In this document: one piece after another, positions 28,839 through 38,255 of the stretch
Numbering within the stretch: the first letter of the stretch is position 1
Layout of the letters: every line of letters begins with the position of its first letter
Assembly (NCBI RefSeq): GCF_013522925.1
Contig: NZ_JAAMQU010000002.1
Coordinates: forward strand, 124,001-188,000
Origin: Pseudomonas japonica
GTDB taxonomy: Bacteria; Pseudomonadota; Gammaproteobacteria; Pseudomonadales; Pseudomonadaceae
Length of the DNA: 64,000 nucleotides
Direction: 5' to 3'
Notes under the pieces: generated by a model
What the model saw: only the letters and a program-made list of their open reading frames with translations
The model's database searches: none
Told to the model about the DNA's origin: nothing
Program-made: the position numbers and the translations under genes

Positions 28839-29510
28839 ATGCGCATTTTGCTGGTTGAAGATCACGTGCAGCTGTCGCAAAGCATTGCCCAGGCCTTGAA
28901 AGCCGCCGGCCTTACGGTCGACGTACTGCACGACGGCGTCGCGGCCGACCTTGCCCTGGCCAGTGAAGACTACGCCATGGCCATACTTGACGTGGGCCTG
29001 CCCCGGATGGACGGTTTCGAAGTACTCGCCCGCCTGCGCGACCGCGGCCGCAACCTGCCTGTGCTGATGCTCACCGCACGCAGTGACGTCAAAGACCGGG
29101 TGCATGGCCTTAACCTGGGCGCGGACGACTACCTGGCCAAGCCCTTCGAGCTCACTGAACTCGAAGCCCGGGTAAAGGCCCTGCTGCGCCGCACCCTGCT
29201 GGGCGGCGAGCGGCAGCAACGTTGCGGGGCGCTGGTGTACGACCTGGAAGCCCGCCGTTTCAGCATAGGCGAAGTGCCGCTGGTGCTCACGTCCCGCGAA
29301 CAATCGGTGCTCGAAGCCTTGATCGCCCGGCCTGGCCGGGTGATGAGCAAGGAACAGCTGGCCGCCCAGGTATTTGGCCTGGACGAAGACGCCAGCGCCG
29401 AAGCCATCGAGATCTACATTCACCGCTTGCGCAAGAAGCTCGATGGCCAAGGCGCGGCCATCGTGACCTTCCGCGGCCTGGGTTACCTGCTCGAGGGGCG
29501 TGATGCCTAA
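28839..29510 (+). CDS. tctD: TctD, response regulator
   Basis: A 223-residue OmpR-type regulator. The receiver domain has the acceptor Asp in YAMAILDVGLPRMDG and a conserved Lys (YLAKPF). The C-terminal winged helix spans about 125-220 (REQSVLEALI, EIYIHRLRKKLDG). The start follows GGGGGAA. It controls the divergent tctCBA operon in related systems. Its stop overlaps the tctE start. Confidence 0.93.
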   Translation: MRILLVEDHVQLSQSIAQALKAAGLTVDVLHDGVAADLALASEDYAMAILDVGLPRMDGFEVLARLRDRGRNLPVLMLTARSDVKDRVHGLNLGADDYLAKPFELTELEARVKALLRRTLLGGERQQRCGALVYDLEARRFSIGEVPLVLTSREQSVLEALIARPGRVMSKEQLAAQVFGLDEDASAEAIEIYIHRLRKKLDGQGAAIVTFRGLGYLLEGRDA

Positions 29511-30897
29511 GCCGGCCAGCCTGCGCTGGCGCCTGCTCGGTAACCTGGCCAGCTTGCTGATACTGCTGATGCTGGCCAGCGGGCTGAGTGCCTACTGGAA
29601 CGGCCGCATGGCTGCCGACACCGCTTACGACCGTACCCTGTTGGCCTCGGCGCGAACCATTTCGGCCGGGCTGTTCGAGCAGGACGGCCGCCTCAGCCTC
29701 GATGTGCCCTACGTCGCCCTGGATACGTTCGCCTATGACAGTGCCGGGCGGATCTACTATCAGGTCAACGGCATCGACGGCCAGTTGATCTCGGGCTACG
29801 AGAACCTTCCCTCGGCGCCGCCGGGCACGCCTCGCACGGATGCCTATCCGGCCTTGGCCAAATTCTATAACGGCAGCTACCGCGGGCAGGATGTGCGGGT
29901 GGTGAGCCTGCTCAAGGCGGTGAGCGAGCCCAGCATGAACGGCATGGCCGAGATACGGGTGGCGGAAACCGACGATGCCCGGGTGAACATGGCCCGCGAC
30001 CTGATGACCGATACGCTGTTGCGGCTGGGTATGTTGGGTGGGGGGGCATTGCTGCTGGTATGGATTACCGTGAGCGGGGCGTTAAGGCCACTGGAACGGC
30101 TGCGGCGCGCGGTGGAGGAACGCAGGTCTGACGACCTGCGGCCGTTGCCCCATGACGAGGTGCAACGCGAACTGCTGCCGCTGGTGCAATCAATCGACCA
30201 CTTTACCGAGCGCCTGCGCTTGCAGTTCGAGCGCCAGAGCCAGTTCATCGCTGATGCTGCCCATGAGCTGCGCACGCCGCTGGCCGCTTTGAAGGCCAGG
30301 GTAGAGCTGAGCCTGCGCAGCAGCGATCCTGCAGAGCTGAAAACCGCGCTGGCGGACGGCCGGGACGGTATCGACCGGTTGACCCATCTCGCCAATCAGC
30401 TGTTGTCACTGGCCCGCATCGAGAACGGCGCCCAGGCCATCGCGGAGGGCGGGGCGCAGCAGATCGACCTTTCACAGCTGGCGCGGGAGCTCGGCATGGC
30501 CATGGCGCCCCTGGCCTATGGGCAGGGGATCGAGCTGGCACTGGAGGCCGAGCAGCCGGTGTATGTGCGGGGTGAGCCTACGTTGCTCAGCGAGCTGTTG
30601 AGCAACCTGCTCGACAACGCACTGGCGCACAGCCCCAAAGGTGGCGGCGTGGTGCTGCGGGTGCTGCCCGAGGGCGTGCTGGAAGTGGAAGACGAAGGGC
30701 CGGGCATTCCCGAAGATGCCCGCGAACGGGTGTTCCAACGGTTCTACCGGGGCAGCCAGCAAGGTACCGGCCTGGGCTTGGCCATTGTGGGTGAAATCTG
30801 CCGGGCGCACCGGGCCAGCATCTCCCTGCATGACGGCGCCCATGGCGGGCTTAAGGTACGGGTGGCGTTTCCCGAGCACGAATCGCAGGCCCTGTAG
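29503..30897 (+). CDS. tctE: TctE, sensor histidine kinase
   Basis: A 464-residue kinase with membrane segments near 12-32 and 168-188 enclosing a periplasmic sensor domain. A HAMP linker follows, then the phospho-accepting His in DAAHELRTPLAALKAR, the N-box LLSNLLDNALAHSP and the G-boxes DEGPGIP and GTGLGLAIV. The ATG at 29503 overlaps the tctD stop by eight bases. It should sense tricarboxylates in the periplasm. Confidence 0.93.
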   Translation: MPKPASLRWRLLGNLASLLILLMLASGLSAYWNGRMAADTAYDRTLLASARTISAGLFEQDGRLSLDVPYVALDTFAYDSAGRIYYQVNGIDGQLISGYENLPSAPPGTPRTDAYPALAKFYNGSYRGQDVRVVSLLKAVSEPSMNGMAEIRVAETDDARVNMARDLMTDTLLRLGMLGGGALLLVWITVSGALRPLERLRRAVEERRSDDLRPLPHDEVQRELLPLVQSIDHFTERLRLQFERQSQFIADAAHELRTPLAALKARVELSLRSSDPAELKTALADGRDGIDRLTHLANQLLSLARIENGAQAIAEGGAQQIDLSQLARELGMAMAPLAYGQGIELALEAEQPVYVRGEPTLLSELLSNLLDNALAHSPKGGGVVLRVLPEGVLEVEDEGPGIPEDARERVFQRFYRGSQQGTGLGLAIVGEICRAHRASISLHDGAHGGLKVRVAFPEHESQAL

Positions 30898-30950
30898 AGG
30901 GGCCTTTAACCCTGTGGGAAGCAACTGTCTTGAGCGGTTTCCTTAGGCCC

Positions 30951-30989
30951 TATTCGCGAGCTACGCCTGCGGCTTCGCTTGCTCCTACA
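30951..30989. repeat. REP-like element
   Basis: This palindrome starts TATTCGCGAGCTACGCC and ends CGCTTGCTCCTACA; it is the same family as 22609-22648. It lies after tctE and pairs in inverted orientation with the next element. Confidence 0.75.
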
Positions 30990-31008
30990 ATAGCCTCAAA
31001 ACCCTGTA

Positions 31009-31060
31009 GATCCTGTGGGAAGAGGCGGGGCCGGCCATCCGGCGAAAGCTCGCGAACAAG
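31009..31060. repeat. REP-like element, inverted partner
   Basis: It contains the core GGCGGGGCCGGCCATCC shared with 10140-10180 and 56400-56450. AGCTCGCGAA (31048-31057) is the inverse of TTCGCGAGCT at 30953-30962, so the two elements form a BIME-like pair between the convergent tctE and HDOD genes. Confidence 0.68.
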
Positions 31061-31074
31061 GGCTTTGCCCAAGG

Positions 31075-31887
31075 TCAGGCCAGCATCACCCGCGCGTCTT
31101 CCAGTTCGCTGCCCAGCAGCGGCGGGTCTAGGCGGTCCATGCCCAGCCGTTCATAAGAAGGGAGTTTGCTGATGGACGGGCGCCTGTCGATTGGTGTGTT
31201 CAGCAGCGAGGCGATCTGCACTACATCTGAATAGTCCGCCGCGGCCTGCTCGCGCTGGTAATCCAGATAAAGCAGCGGCACGTCCGATAGCGCCCGCGGG
31301 AAATCCCAGGATTTGAGAATCCGCGCGCCGATCACCGGGTGAATCTTTTCAATCACATGATTCAGGCACACCGGGTCGCTGAGCAGCTCGTTATGCTCCT
31401 CGGCGTAGGTGAGTATCGGCAATACGCCGATCAGGTGAACCATGCCGGCCAGTGCGCCCTGGTCAGGCTTGAGGTGTGCCTGGCGACGGCAAAGTTCGTA
31501 GCCAATCCCTGCCACTTCCACGCTGGTTGCCCAGATCTCTCGAAGCTTGGCTTCCACCACGGGCAGCCGCGCATTGAAGATCTGCTCGATCACCAGGCCT
31601 ATTGCCAGGTTGCAGGTGTAGTTCACGCCCAGGCGAGTGATAGCCGATTGCAGGCTAGTGACTTCCACCTGGCTGCGCAGCAAGGGGCTGTTGACCACCT
31701 TGATCAAGCGCGCGCTCAGGGCCGGGTCCCGGCCAACCACGCGGCTCAGCTCGCTTACGCTCACCTCGCTGTCTTCGGCCGCCTGACGGATCTCCAGGGC
31801 GACTTCCGGCAGCGTCGGCAGCATCAGGTCGTCCCGGTCGATGGCGACCAGCAAATCTTCTTGAACCGCTTGGGCCAGCTTGCTCAT
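31075..31887 (-). CDS. HDOD-domain protein
   Basis: A 270-residue soluble protein with an HDOD domain, a degenerate relative of HD phosphohydrolases used in signalling (LPTLPEVALEIRQAAEDSEVSVSELSRVVGRDPALSARLIKVVNSP). The HD metal residues are not all retained, as is usual for HDOD, so enzymatic activity is doubtful. The ATG at 31887 has GAGAGG upstream. The partner is not evident from neighbours; in other bacteria such proteins act in c-di-GMP and motility signalling. Confidence 0.88.
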   Translation of the reverse strand: MSKLAQAVQEDLLVAIDRDDLMLPTLPEVALEIRQAAEDSEVSVSELSRVVGRDPALSARLIKVVNSPLLRSQVEVTSLQSAITRLGVNYTCNLAIGLVIEQIFNARLPVVEAKLREIWATSVEVAGIGYELCRRQAHLKPDQGALAGMVHLIGVLPILTYAEEHNELLSDPVCLNHVIEKIHPVIGARILKSWDFPRALSDVPLLYLDYQREQAAADYSDVVQIASLLNTPIDRRPSISKLPSYERLGMDRLDPPLLGSELEDARVMLA

Positions 31888-31941
31888 GAGGCCTCTCGGC
31901 ATGCAAAGGTGAAGCGCGGGCGGAAAGGTCCGCCGACCAGG

Positions 31942-32886
31942 CTACCGTTGTATCTCGCGGTCGCGGTCCAGTTCGTACGGAAGCTCAAGCACCGTGAGGC
32001 GCGCGCCCTGTGCATCGCCGAGGTGAATTTCGCCTTGTTCGGCGGCATCGCCTTGCAGCACCGCGAGCAGTTCCACACCTGTGCCCGCCGGCGCGGCCAG
32101 CACTACCTCGCCAACGGCGCTGGAGTGGACGGGAGAAAACAGGGGTGTGCCGGGCGCGGGAATTTCGCCTTCGGCCAGCGCCAGGCGGTATTGGCGGCGC
32201 TTGAGCTTGCCCAGGTACTGCATGCGGGCGACGATTTCCTGCCCGGTGTAGCAGCCTTTCTTGAAGCTCACACCGCCCACGGCCTGCAGGTTGAGCATTT
32301 GCGGGATGAACATCTCATGGGTGGGGCCAAATACCTGCCCTATGCCGGCGCGTACCTGGCCGAGCAACCAGGCCTCGAGCGGCCCTTCGGGTAGCGCGGC
32401 GGCCAGGCTGGCGCGCAACGCCTCGGCCTGGCTTGCTGGCACCCAGGCTTCAGCCCTGCCCGGTGAAACGCGAATGAACAGCGCGTCACCCTGACGGGCC
32501 ACCGCATGAGTTTCTTCAGGCAGGTTGACACCCAGCTGTTCCAGCGCGTTCGCGTTGGCTTCCTGGATACCGAAGCGTAGCCATTCGCTGGAGGCGTCGG
32601 AAAGGGTTGCCTTGGAAAACACGGCGTATTTCTTCAGATCGGCCAGCTGCAGGTCGACCAGTTCGCGCGCCATTGCCAACAGGCAGCCGTCGCCCTCCAG
32701 CACAATGCGGAAACTCGACTGCATGCGGCCCTTGGGCGTACAACGCGCGCCCAAGCTGCTGGTGTGGGGGTTGAGGTAGTTGAGGTTGCACGTCAGCTGG
32801 CCTTGCAGGAACTTGCCGGCATCCGAGCCACGAACCGCAAGAACGCCCTCATGGTTGAGCGCGCAGAAAAAGGCAGAATCGGACAT
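31942..32886 (-). CDS. ygfZ: YgfZ/GcvT-family folate-binding protein (tRNA-modifying protein YgfZ)
   Basis: A 314-residue protein with the family hallmark KGCYTGQE (its Cys is needed for function) and a GcvT-like folate fold. YgfZ supports iron-sulphur enzymes such as MiaB. It is divergent from sdhE, the same arrangement as in E. coli (ygfZ/sdhE-ygfX). Confidence 0.93.
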   Translation of the reverse strand: MSDSAFFCALNHEGVLAVRGSDAGKFLQGQLTCNLNYLNPHTSSLGARCTPKGRMQSSFRIVLEGDGCLLAMARELVDLQLADLKKYAVFSKATLSDASSEWLRFGIQEANANALEQLGVNLPEETHAVARQGDALFIRVSPGRAEAWVPASQAEALRASLAAALPEGPLEAWLLGQVRAGIGQVFGPTHEMFIPQMLNLQAVGGVSFKKGCYTGQEIVARMQYLGKLKRRQYRLALAEGEIPAPGTPLFSPVHSSAVGEVVLAAPAGTGVELLAVLQGDAAEQGEIHLGDAQGARLTVLELPYELDRDREIQR

Positions 32887-33025
32887 GGGTCACTTTGCTG
32901 AACCTGAATGCGCTCATGATAGTGCCCCGCGCGGAAAATAAACAGGCGCCACATCCGCTCATACCCGCAAGGTGCCCCGCGATAGCCTGGCCTGTATACT
33001 GCCGGCCTTTCCCCAGGAGGCCCCC

Positions 33026-33280
33026 ATGGTCGCGGATATCGAACTCAATCGCCTGTACTGGCACAGCCGCCGTGGCATGCTGGAGCTGGACGTACTGCTC
33101 GTACCCTTCGTGAAGGAGGTATACCCCACGCTGAACGACGTCGACCGCGCGGTCTATGTGCGTCTGCTTGCCTGTGAAGATCAAGACATGTTCGGCTGGT
33201 TCATGGAGCGTAGCGAATCCGAGGATCCAGAGCTTCAACGCATGGTTCGGATGATCCTGGACCGTGTTCAGCCGAAATGA
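33026..33280 (+). CDS. sdhE: SdhE, succinate dehydrogenase flavinylation factor
   Basis: An 84-residue protein with the RGMLELD motif (RGxxE) required for covalent FAD attachment to SdhA. The ATG at 33026 follows CAGGAGG. The 3' end overlaps ygfX by 17 bases. It is one of the shortest genes in the window but secure by motif and context. Confidence 0.95.
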   Translation: MVADIELNRLYWHSRRGMLELDVLLVPFVKEVYPTLNDVDRAVYVRLLACEDQDMFGWFMERSESEDPELQRMVRMILDRVQPK

Positions 33281-33731
33281 TCGGTTCGAATGCCGCTGGC
33301 GGCCTTCCCGGCGGCTATTCCAGGTGTACTGTGCGGTAGCGTCGCTGGCGTTGTGCTCAGCCATGGTGCTGCAGGTACCAGCATCGGTTCGCTTCCTATT
33401 ACTGATCAGTGTGGTTGCGCATGCTGCCTGGGTGCTCCCTCGGCATGTACTGCTGAGCTCGCCCGCCGCGGTTACCGCCATACGCAGAACGCCTGAAGGG
33501 TGGGCGATGCTCAGCCGCCGTGCTGGCTGGCATCCCGTACAGCTTCTGCGTGACAGCGTGGCATTACCGGCCCTGGTGGTGGTGCGCTATCGCCAGCCAG
33601 GCCAATGGTTCGCCCGCGCCGCCTGCATTCCCGCTGATGCACTAGGTGCCGAAACCCATCGGCGATTGCGCCTTCGGTTACGTTTGAGCCGCAACCGCTT
33701 TGCGCCGCCGTCCGCCGTTCGTCAGCCTTAA
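33264..33731 (+). CDS. YgfX-like inner-membrane protein
   Basis: A 155-residue protein starting at GTG 33264, inside the end of sdhE. It has two membrane helices near 20-60 and a basic C-terminal domain ([14 protein letters not shown]). In E. coli YgfX (CptA) was proposed as a toxin partner of SdhE, but its physiological role is disputed. The 3' end overlaps the convergent nadB gene by four bases. Confidence 0.85.
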   Translation: MFSRNDRFECRWRPSRRLFQVYCAVASLALCSAMVLQVPASVRFLLLISVVAHAAWVLPRHVLLSSPAAVTAIRRTPEGWAMLSRRAGWHPVQLLRDSVALPALVVVRYRQPGQWFARAACIPADALGAETHRRLRLRLRLSRNRFAPPSAVRQP

Positions 33732-35338
33732 GTTGCAGCGGGGTCCAGTACCGTATCCCTCGCCTCGGCCAGCAGCTCCGGATAATCCAGCGTGTAGTGC
33801 AGCCCACGGGATTCCTTGCGTTGCATGGCTGACCTGATCATCAGCTCGGCCACCTGGGCCAGGTTCCTCAGCTCGATCAGGTCGCGGCTTACGCGGTAGT
33901 TGCTGTAGAACTCATCTATTTCATCGAGCAGCAGCCGCACGCGGTGCTGGGCGCGCTGCAGGCGCTTGGTGGTGCGCACAATGCCCACGTAGTCCCACAT
34001 GAACCGGCGCAGCTCATCCCAGTTGTGGGCGATCACCACGTCTTCGTCCGAATCGGTTACCTGCGTGGCATCCCAGGTGGGCAGTGCCTCCGGCGCCGGA
34101 ACCGTTTCGAGCAGGGACTGGATATGCTGCGCCGCCGAGCGGCCGTAGACGAAGCATTCCAGCAGCGAATTGCTCGCCATACGGTTGGCCCCATGCAGCC
34201 CGGTAAAGGTGGTTTCGCCGATGGCATAAAGGCCGGGTACATCGGTACGGCCGTGGCTGTCGATCATTACGCCACCGCAGGTGTAATGCGCCGCAGGTAC
34301 CACCGGGATGGCTTCTTTGGTGATGTCGATGCCAAAGGCCAGGCAGCGCTCATAAACAGTGGGGAAGTGCGTGCGCACGAACTCGGCGGGTTTGTGGCTG
34401 ATGTCCAGGTATACGCAGTCGGCGCCCAGCCGCTTCATCTCGTGGTCGATGGCGCGGGCCACGATATCGCGCGGGGCCAGTTCTTCCCGAGGATCGAAGC
34501 GGGGCATGAAGCGCTCGCCGTTCGGCAGCTTGAGTACCGCCCCCTCGCCACGCAGCGCCTCGGTCACCAGAAAGCTCTTGGCCTGGGGGTGATACAGGCA
34601 GGTAGGGTGGAACTGGTTGAACTCCAGGTTCGCGACCCGGCAGCCAGCTCGCCAGGCCATGGCAATCCCGTCGCCGCAGGCGCCGTCCGGGTTGCTGGTG
34701 TACAGGTACACTTTGGCGGCGCCGCCCGTGGCCAGCACGGTGAAGCGAGCTGCGAACGTATCGACCTCGCCTGTTTTACGGTCCAGCACATAGGCGCCCA
34801 GGCAACGGTCGCCATCGCGCCCCAGGCGCCGTTCGGTGATCAGGTCCACGGCCACGCGCTGCTGTAGCAGTTCAATGTTGGGGCGTTGCCGGGCCTGGGC
34901 CAGCAGCGTATTGAAGATCGCCGCGCCGGTGGCATCGGCTGCGTGGATGATGCGGCGGTGGCTATGGCCACCTTCCCGGGTAAGGTGGAATTCGAACTGG
35001 CCGTCCTCCGCCGAAGCGGTATCGTCCCGCGTAAACGGCACACCCTGGTCGATCAGCCACTGGATCGCTTCGCGGCTGTGCTCCACCGTAAAACGCACCG
35101 CCGCTTCGTCACACAGCCCACCACCGGCGTCCAGCGTGTCGCGCACATGGGAGTCCACCGTGTCGGCATCGTCCAGAACGGCAGCCACGCCGCCCTGCGC
35201 CCAATACGTAGAGCCGTTGGACAATTCCCCTTTGCTTAACACAGCAATGCGTAAATGCGCGGGCAAGGTGAGCGCAAGGCTCAAGCCAGCCGCGCCGCTG
35301 CCGATGACTAGTACGTCATGTTGCAAATGCTGACTCAT
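33728..35338 (-). CDS. nadB: L-aspartate oxidase
   Basis: A 536-residue flavoprotein that oxidises L-aspartate to iminoaspartate, the first step of NAD synthesis. The N-terminal FAD motif is [15 protein letters not shown]; the substrate region includes [13 protein letters not shown] and a C-terminal helical domain. The start at ATG 35338 ([10 protein letters not shown]) agrees with the family; a longer open frame upstream lacks homology. nadE, the last step of the same pathway, lies near 46129. Confidence 0.95.
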   Translation of the reverse strand: MSQHLQHDVLVIGSGAAGLSLALTLPAHLRIAVLSKGELSNGSTYWAQGGVAAVLDDADTVDSHVRDTLDAGGGLCDEAAVRFTVEHSREAIQWLIDQGVPFTRDDTASAEDGQFEFHLTREGGHSHRRIIHAADATGAAIFNTLLAQARQRPNIELLQQRVAVDLITERRLGRDGDRCLGAYVLDRKTGEVDTFAARFTVLATGGAAKVYLYTSNPDGACGDGIAMAWRAGCRVANLEFNQFHPTCLYHPQAKSFLVTEALRGEGAVLKLPNGERFMPRFDPREELAPRDIVARAIDHEMKRLGADCVYLDISHKPAEFVRTHFPTVYERCLAFGIDITKEAIPVVPAAHYTCGGVMIDSHGRTDVPGLYAIGETTFTGLHGANRMASNSLLECFVYGRSAAQHIQSLLETVPAPEALPTWDATQVTDSDEDVVIAHNWDELRRFMWDYVGIVRTTKRLQRAQHRVRLLLDEIDEFYSNYRVSRDLIELRNLAQVAELMIRSAMQRKESRGLHYTLDYPELLAEARDTVLDPAAT

Positions 35339-35584
35339 GTGACGAAGTGTCTCCTGCGGCTGCGGCGGCCGCTTTCTTGTTGGCTGGGCGTGCGATTTTG
35401 CCGTTGAGAAGGACCGACGGAGGTGATCCAGACTCAGATATGGCAAAATGGAACCATCGAGCGCAGCGGTGGGCCGGTATTTATACCAGCGCCGCTCAAG
35501 CAGGGCCACGCCAATGTCCCGGAGGGCGTATGCTGCTATGGACCTTGCACCCTTTTTTGTAGGAAATTGGCTATCCGGTAATGG

Positions 35585-35612
35585 GAACTTTCCTATTTGG
35601 GGCACAATCCAT
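35585..35612 (+). promoter_or_regulatory. Possible distal AlgU-type promoter of algU
   Basis: GAACTT at 35585-35590 matches the AlgU -35 exactly. TCCAT follows after 17 bases, a weak -10. P. aeruginosa algU also has more than one AlgU-dependent promoter. An overlapping sigma-70 reading is possible. Confidence 0.45.
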
Positions 35613-35766
35613 AGGTGGTTGCCAAACTACAGGGTACGCCGGAGCACCACCTTCGCGTGGCTGTTTCGTCAGTGGCCGGATGTCCGATTGTCTACGCAGC
35701 AGGCAAGCGCCTGGTGCGTTTTTTCCTGTACCCGAATTTACGGGCAGGAAACTTGCGTGGAGGGGA

Positions 35767-35793
35767 GAACTTTTGCACAAAGCCCGAGTCTAT
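35767..35793 (+). promoter_or_regulatory. AlgU-dependent promoter of algU
   Basis: GAACTT (35767-35772), a 16-base spacer and TCTAT (35789-35793) fit the sigma-E/AlgU consensus. It lies 60 bases before the algU ATG and closely resembles the autoregulated P1 promoter of P. aeruginosa algU. Confidence 0.85.
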
Positions 35794-35852
35794 GGTTGCA
35801 AGCCTGAACGATGGCTCTTGCAGCGCTCCTTGGAGCACAACGAGGAGTGTTC

Positions 35853-36434
35853 ATGCTAACCCAGGAAGAAGATCAACAGCTGGTCGAGCGCGTTCAGCGC
35901 GGCGACAGGCGAGCGTTCGATCTGCTGGTGCTCAAGTACCAGCACAAGATTCTCGGGCTGATCGTGCGCTTTGTGCACGACACCCACGAAGCACAGGACG
36001 TGGCCCAGGAGGCCTTCATCAAGGCGTACCGGGCCTTGGGCAATTTCCGCGGAGACAGCGCCTTTTATACATGGCTGTACCGCATCGCCATCAACACGGC
36101 GAAAAATTATCTGGTGTCCCGAGGACGACGGCCGCCGGATAGCGATGTCAGCTCCGAAGACGCTGAGTTCTACGATGGCGATCATGGCCTCAAAGACCTC
36201 GAATCGCCGGAACGCTCGCTGTTAAGGGATGAGATCGAGGGCACCGTCCACCGGACCATCCAGCAATTGCCGGAAGACCTGCGCACGGCATTGACCCTGC
36301 GTGAGTTCGATGGTCTGAGTTATGAAGACATTGCAAGTGTAATGCAGTGTCCGGTGGGTACCGTGAGGTCTCGGATATTCCGTGCTCGCGAAGCCATAGA
36401 TAAAGCCCTGCAGCCGTTGCTGCAGGAAACCTGA
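35853..36434 (+). CDS. algU: AlgU, extracytoplasmic function sigma factor (RpoE-like)
   Basis: A 193-residue ECF sigma factor. Region 2 includes FDLLVLKYQHKILGLIVRFV, DTHEAQDVAQEAFIKAY and FYTWLYRIAINTAKNYL; region 4 includes LREFDGLSYEDIASVMQCPVGTVRSRIFRAREAI. It directs transcription of envelope-stress and alginate genes and is held inactive by MucA. The ATG at 35853 (MLTQEEDQQLVERV) follows CGAGGAG. Confidence 0.97.
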   Translation: MLTQEEDQQLVERVQRGDRRAFDLLVLKYQHKILGLIVRFVHDTHEAQDVAQEAFIKAYRALGNFRGDSAFYTWLYRIAINTAKNYLVSRGRRPPDSDVSSEDAEFYDGDHGLKDLESPERSLLRDEIEGTVHRTIQQLPEDLRTALTLREFDGLSYEDIASVMQCPVGTVRSRIFRAREAIDKALQPLLQET

Positions 36435-36465
36435 GACAGCGGCGACAGCCAAGAGAGGAACCGCA

Positions 36466-37044
36466 ATGAGTCGTGAAGCCCTGCAGGAATCGCTGTCCGC
36501 GGTGATGGATAACGAAGCGGACGAACTTGAATTACGCCGTGTATTGAGCGCTGTGGAAGACAGCGAAGCACGTGCTACCTGGTCGCGTTATCAGGTCGCC
36601 CGGGCAGCCATGCACAAGGAACTGCTCAATCCACGCCTGGACCTGGCCTCGGCGGTGTCTGCTGCACTGGCCGACGAAGCGGTACCTGCACGCTCCACGC
36701 CTCGCCCATGGCGCAGCCTGGGTCGCCTTGCAGTAGCGGCCTCGGTCACGCTTGCAGTGCTGGCGGGTGTACGTCTGTACAACCAGAACGAAATCGCCGG
36801 TGCCCAAGTGGCCCAGCAAGCGCCACAGCCTGCCTTGGTAGCGCCACAAGCCCAGGGTCCAGCCGTGCTGGCCGGTTACACCGAGAGCAGCGAAGCTGTA
36901 AAGGCTCCGGCCCTGGAGAATCAGGCCGGCTGGCAGGATGAAAAGCTGCCTGGCTATGTACGCCAGCACGCTCAGGATTCTGCAGGCAAGGGTACTGAAG
37001 GCGCATTGCCGTACGCCCGCTCGGCGAGCATGGAAAACCGCTAA
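36466..37044 (+). CDS. mucA: MucA, anti-sigma factor
   Basis: A 192-residue membrane anti-sigma factor. The cytosolic N-terminus (SREALQESLSAVMDNEADELELRRVL) binds AlgU, one membrane helix lies near 80-100, and the periplasmic tail would be cut by the AlgW/MucP cascade. The length is normal and there is no truncation of the mucoid type. Confidence 0.95.
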   Translation: MSREALQESLSAVMDNEADELELRRVLSAVEDSEARATWSRYQVARAAMHKELLNPRLDLASAVSAALADEAVPARSTPRPWRSLGRLAVAASVTLAVLAGVRLYNQNEIAGAQVAQQAPQPALVAPQAQGPAVLAGYTESSEAVKAPALENQAGWQDEKLPGYVRQHAQDSAGKGTEGALPYARSASMENR

Positions 37045-37052
37045 GGAGGAAC

Positions 37053-38000
37053 ATGCGCGTCCTCCCACTGGCCACACTGTTGTGCGGCAGTTGGTTTTCC
37101 CTTCCGGCGTTGGCCGCCGCTGACGCCTCACAATGGCTCGATCGCGTAGATCGGGCCGAGCAGCAACGCAGCTTTCAAGGCACTTTCGTCTACGAGCGCA
37201 GCGGCAGCTTTTCCACTCATGCGATCTGGCACCGGGCTACCGGTGGCCACGTTGTCGAGCGGGTTTTTCAACTCGATGGCCTGGTGCAGGAAGCTGTCCG
37301 CGCAGACGGGCGCCAGCGCTGCGCCAGCATGGCCTCCGAAGCTGTATCGAACGGCCCTGTCGCCAGCACCCGCACCTATGATGCTCTCAAGCTCATGTCC
37401 TGGTACGACATCAAGGTTGCCGGGGATTCTCGCGTAGCCGGTCGCCCGGCTGTGGTCATTACCGTTACCCCCAAAGACCGCGACCGATATGCCCTGGAAT
37501 TGCACCTGGATCGTGATACCGGTTTGCCTGTCAAATGGTTGCTTCTGGGCGCAAGCGGGCAGTTGCTTGAGCGCCTGCAGTACACCCGTTTCGTCACGGA
37601 TGTTCCTTCGGATAACGATCTGAAGCCCACCGCAGATTGTCACCCGCTACCGGTGGAAGCCGCAGCGGCGGCAACCGGCGCTGTGCCTTGGCGCGCCGAA
37701 TGGGCCCCGGCGGGGTTCGAACGGATTGACGCCTCACACTATCAAAGCCCCGAAGGTACCCCGGTAGACCGCATGCTGTTCGACGACGGCCTGGCGCGTT
37801 TCTCGGTGTTTATCGAGCCTGCCAGCTCGCCTCGGGCTACGGATGGGCGCACCCAGTTGGGCCCGACCGCAGCGGTGTCGCGCCGTATTGCCAGTGACCG
37901 GGGCGATGTGATGGTGACCGTAGTGGGTGAAATTCCCATGGGTACGGCTGAGCGTGTGGCGCTTTCGATGCGTGCCCAGGCCGAGGATAAGAAGCCCTGA
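37053..38000 (+). CDS. mucB: MucB, periplasmic regulator of AlgU (RseB family)
   Basis: A 315-residue RseB-family protein with a signal peptide (cut near LAAADA) and two beta-rich domains, with QQRSFQGTFVYERSGSFSTHAIWHR typical of the family. It shields MucA from proteolysis and may sense mislocalised lipoproteins or LPS. It starts eight bases after mucA. Confidence 0.95.
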   Translation: MRVLPLATLLCGSWFSLPALAAADASQWLDRVDRAEQQRSFQGTFVYERSGSFSTHAIWHRATGGHVVERVFQLDGLVQEAVRADGRQRCASMASEAVSNGPVASTRTYDALKLMSWYDIKVAGDSRVAGRPAVVITVTPKDRDRYALELHLDRDTGLPVKWLLLGASGQLLERLQYTRFVTDVPSDNDLKPTADCHPLPVEAAAAATGAVPWRAEWAPAGFERIDASHYQSPEGTPVDRMLFDDGLARFSVFIEPASSPRATDGRTQLGPTAAVSRRIASDRGDVMVTVVGEIPMGTAERVALSMRAQAEDKKP

Positions 38001-38255
38001 ACATAAGCGTGCAGGCGGCTCCTTGCCCCCGCGCACGCCCTGAAGTGTGATGAAATCCGGTTCATGTATAAAAATGCAACATGAAAGATCTGCCGATGTT
38101 ATTGCAAAGCGACCCGGTTTTTCTTATAGGTCGTTGCCACCATGTGCGGCTGGTCGAGGAGTTGCGCTCAAGCGCACCGGCCGGTCGTGATGTATCGCCC
38201 TCTGGGGCCAGCTTTGCCCCTTCGCTTAACCATGCTCGTAATGTACGGGAGCCGT

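Larger units (their letters stand above)
35339..35852. other. Intergenic control region between nadB and algU
   Basis: This 514-base gap has no convincing gene. It holds at least one strong AlgU-type promoter (35767-35793), a weaker one (35585-35612) and an inverted pair ATTTTGCC/GGCAAAAT (35395-35402 and 35442-35449) closer to nadB. Short open frames here have neither ribosome sites nor family features. Confidence 0.75.

Noticed and set aside
33264..33731. SdhE-YgfX as a true toxin-antitoxin pair
   Set aside because: SdhE has an established role in SDH flavinylation and the toxin claim for YgfX is disputed; context alone does not support it.
35453..35859. Short open frames in the nadB-algU gap
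   Set aside because: They overlap the AlgU promoter region, lack ribosome sites and show no recognisable domain.
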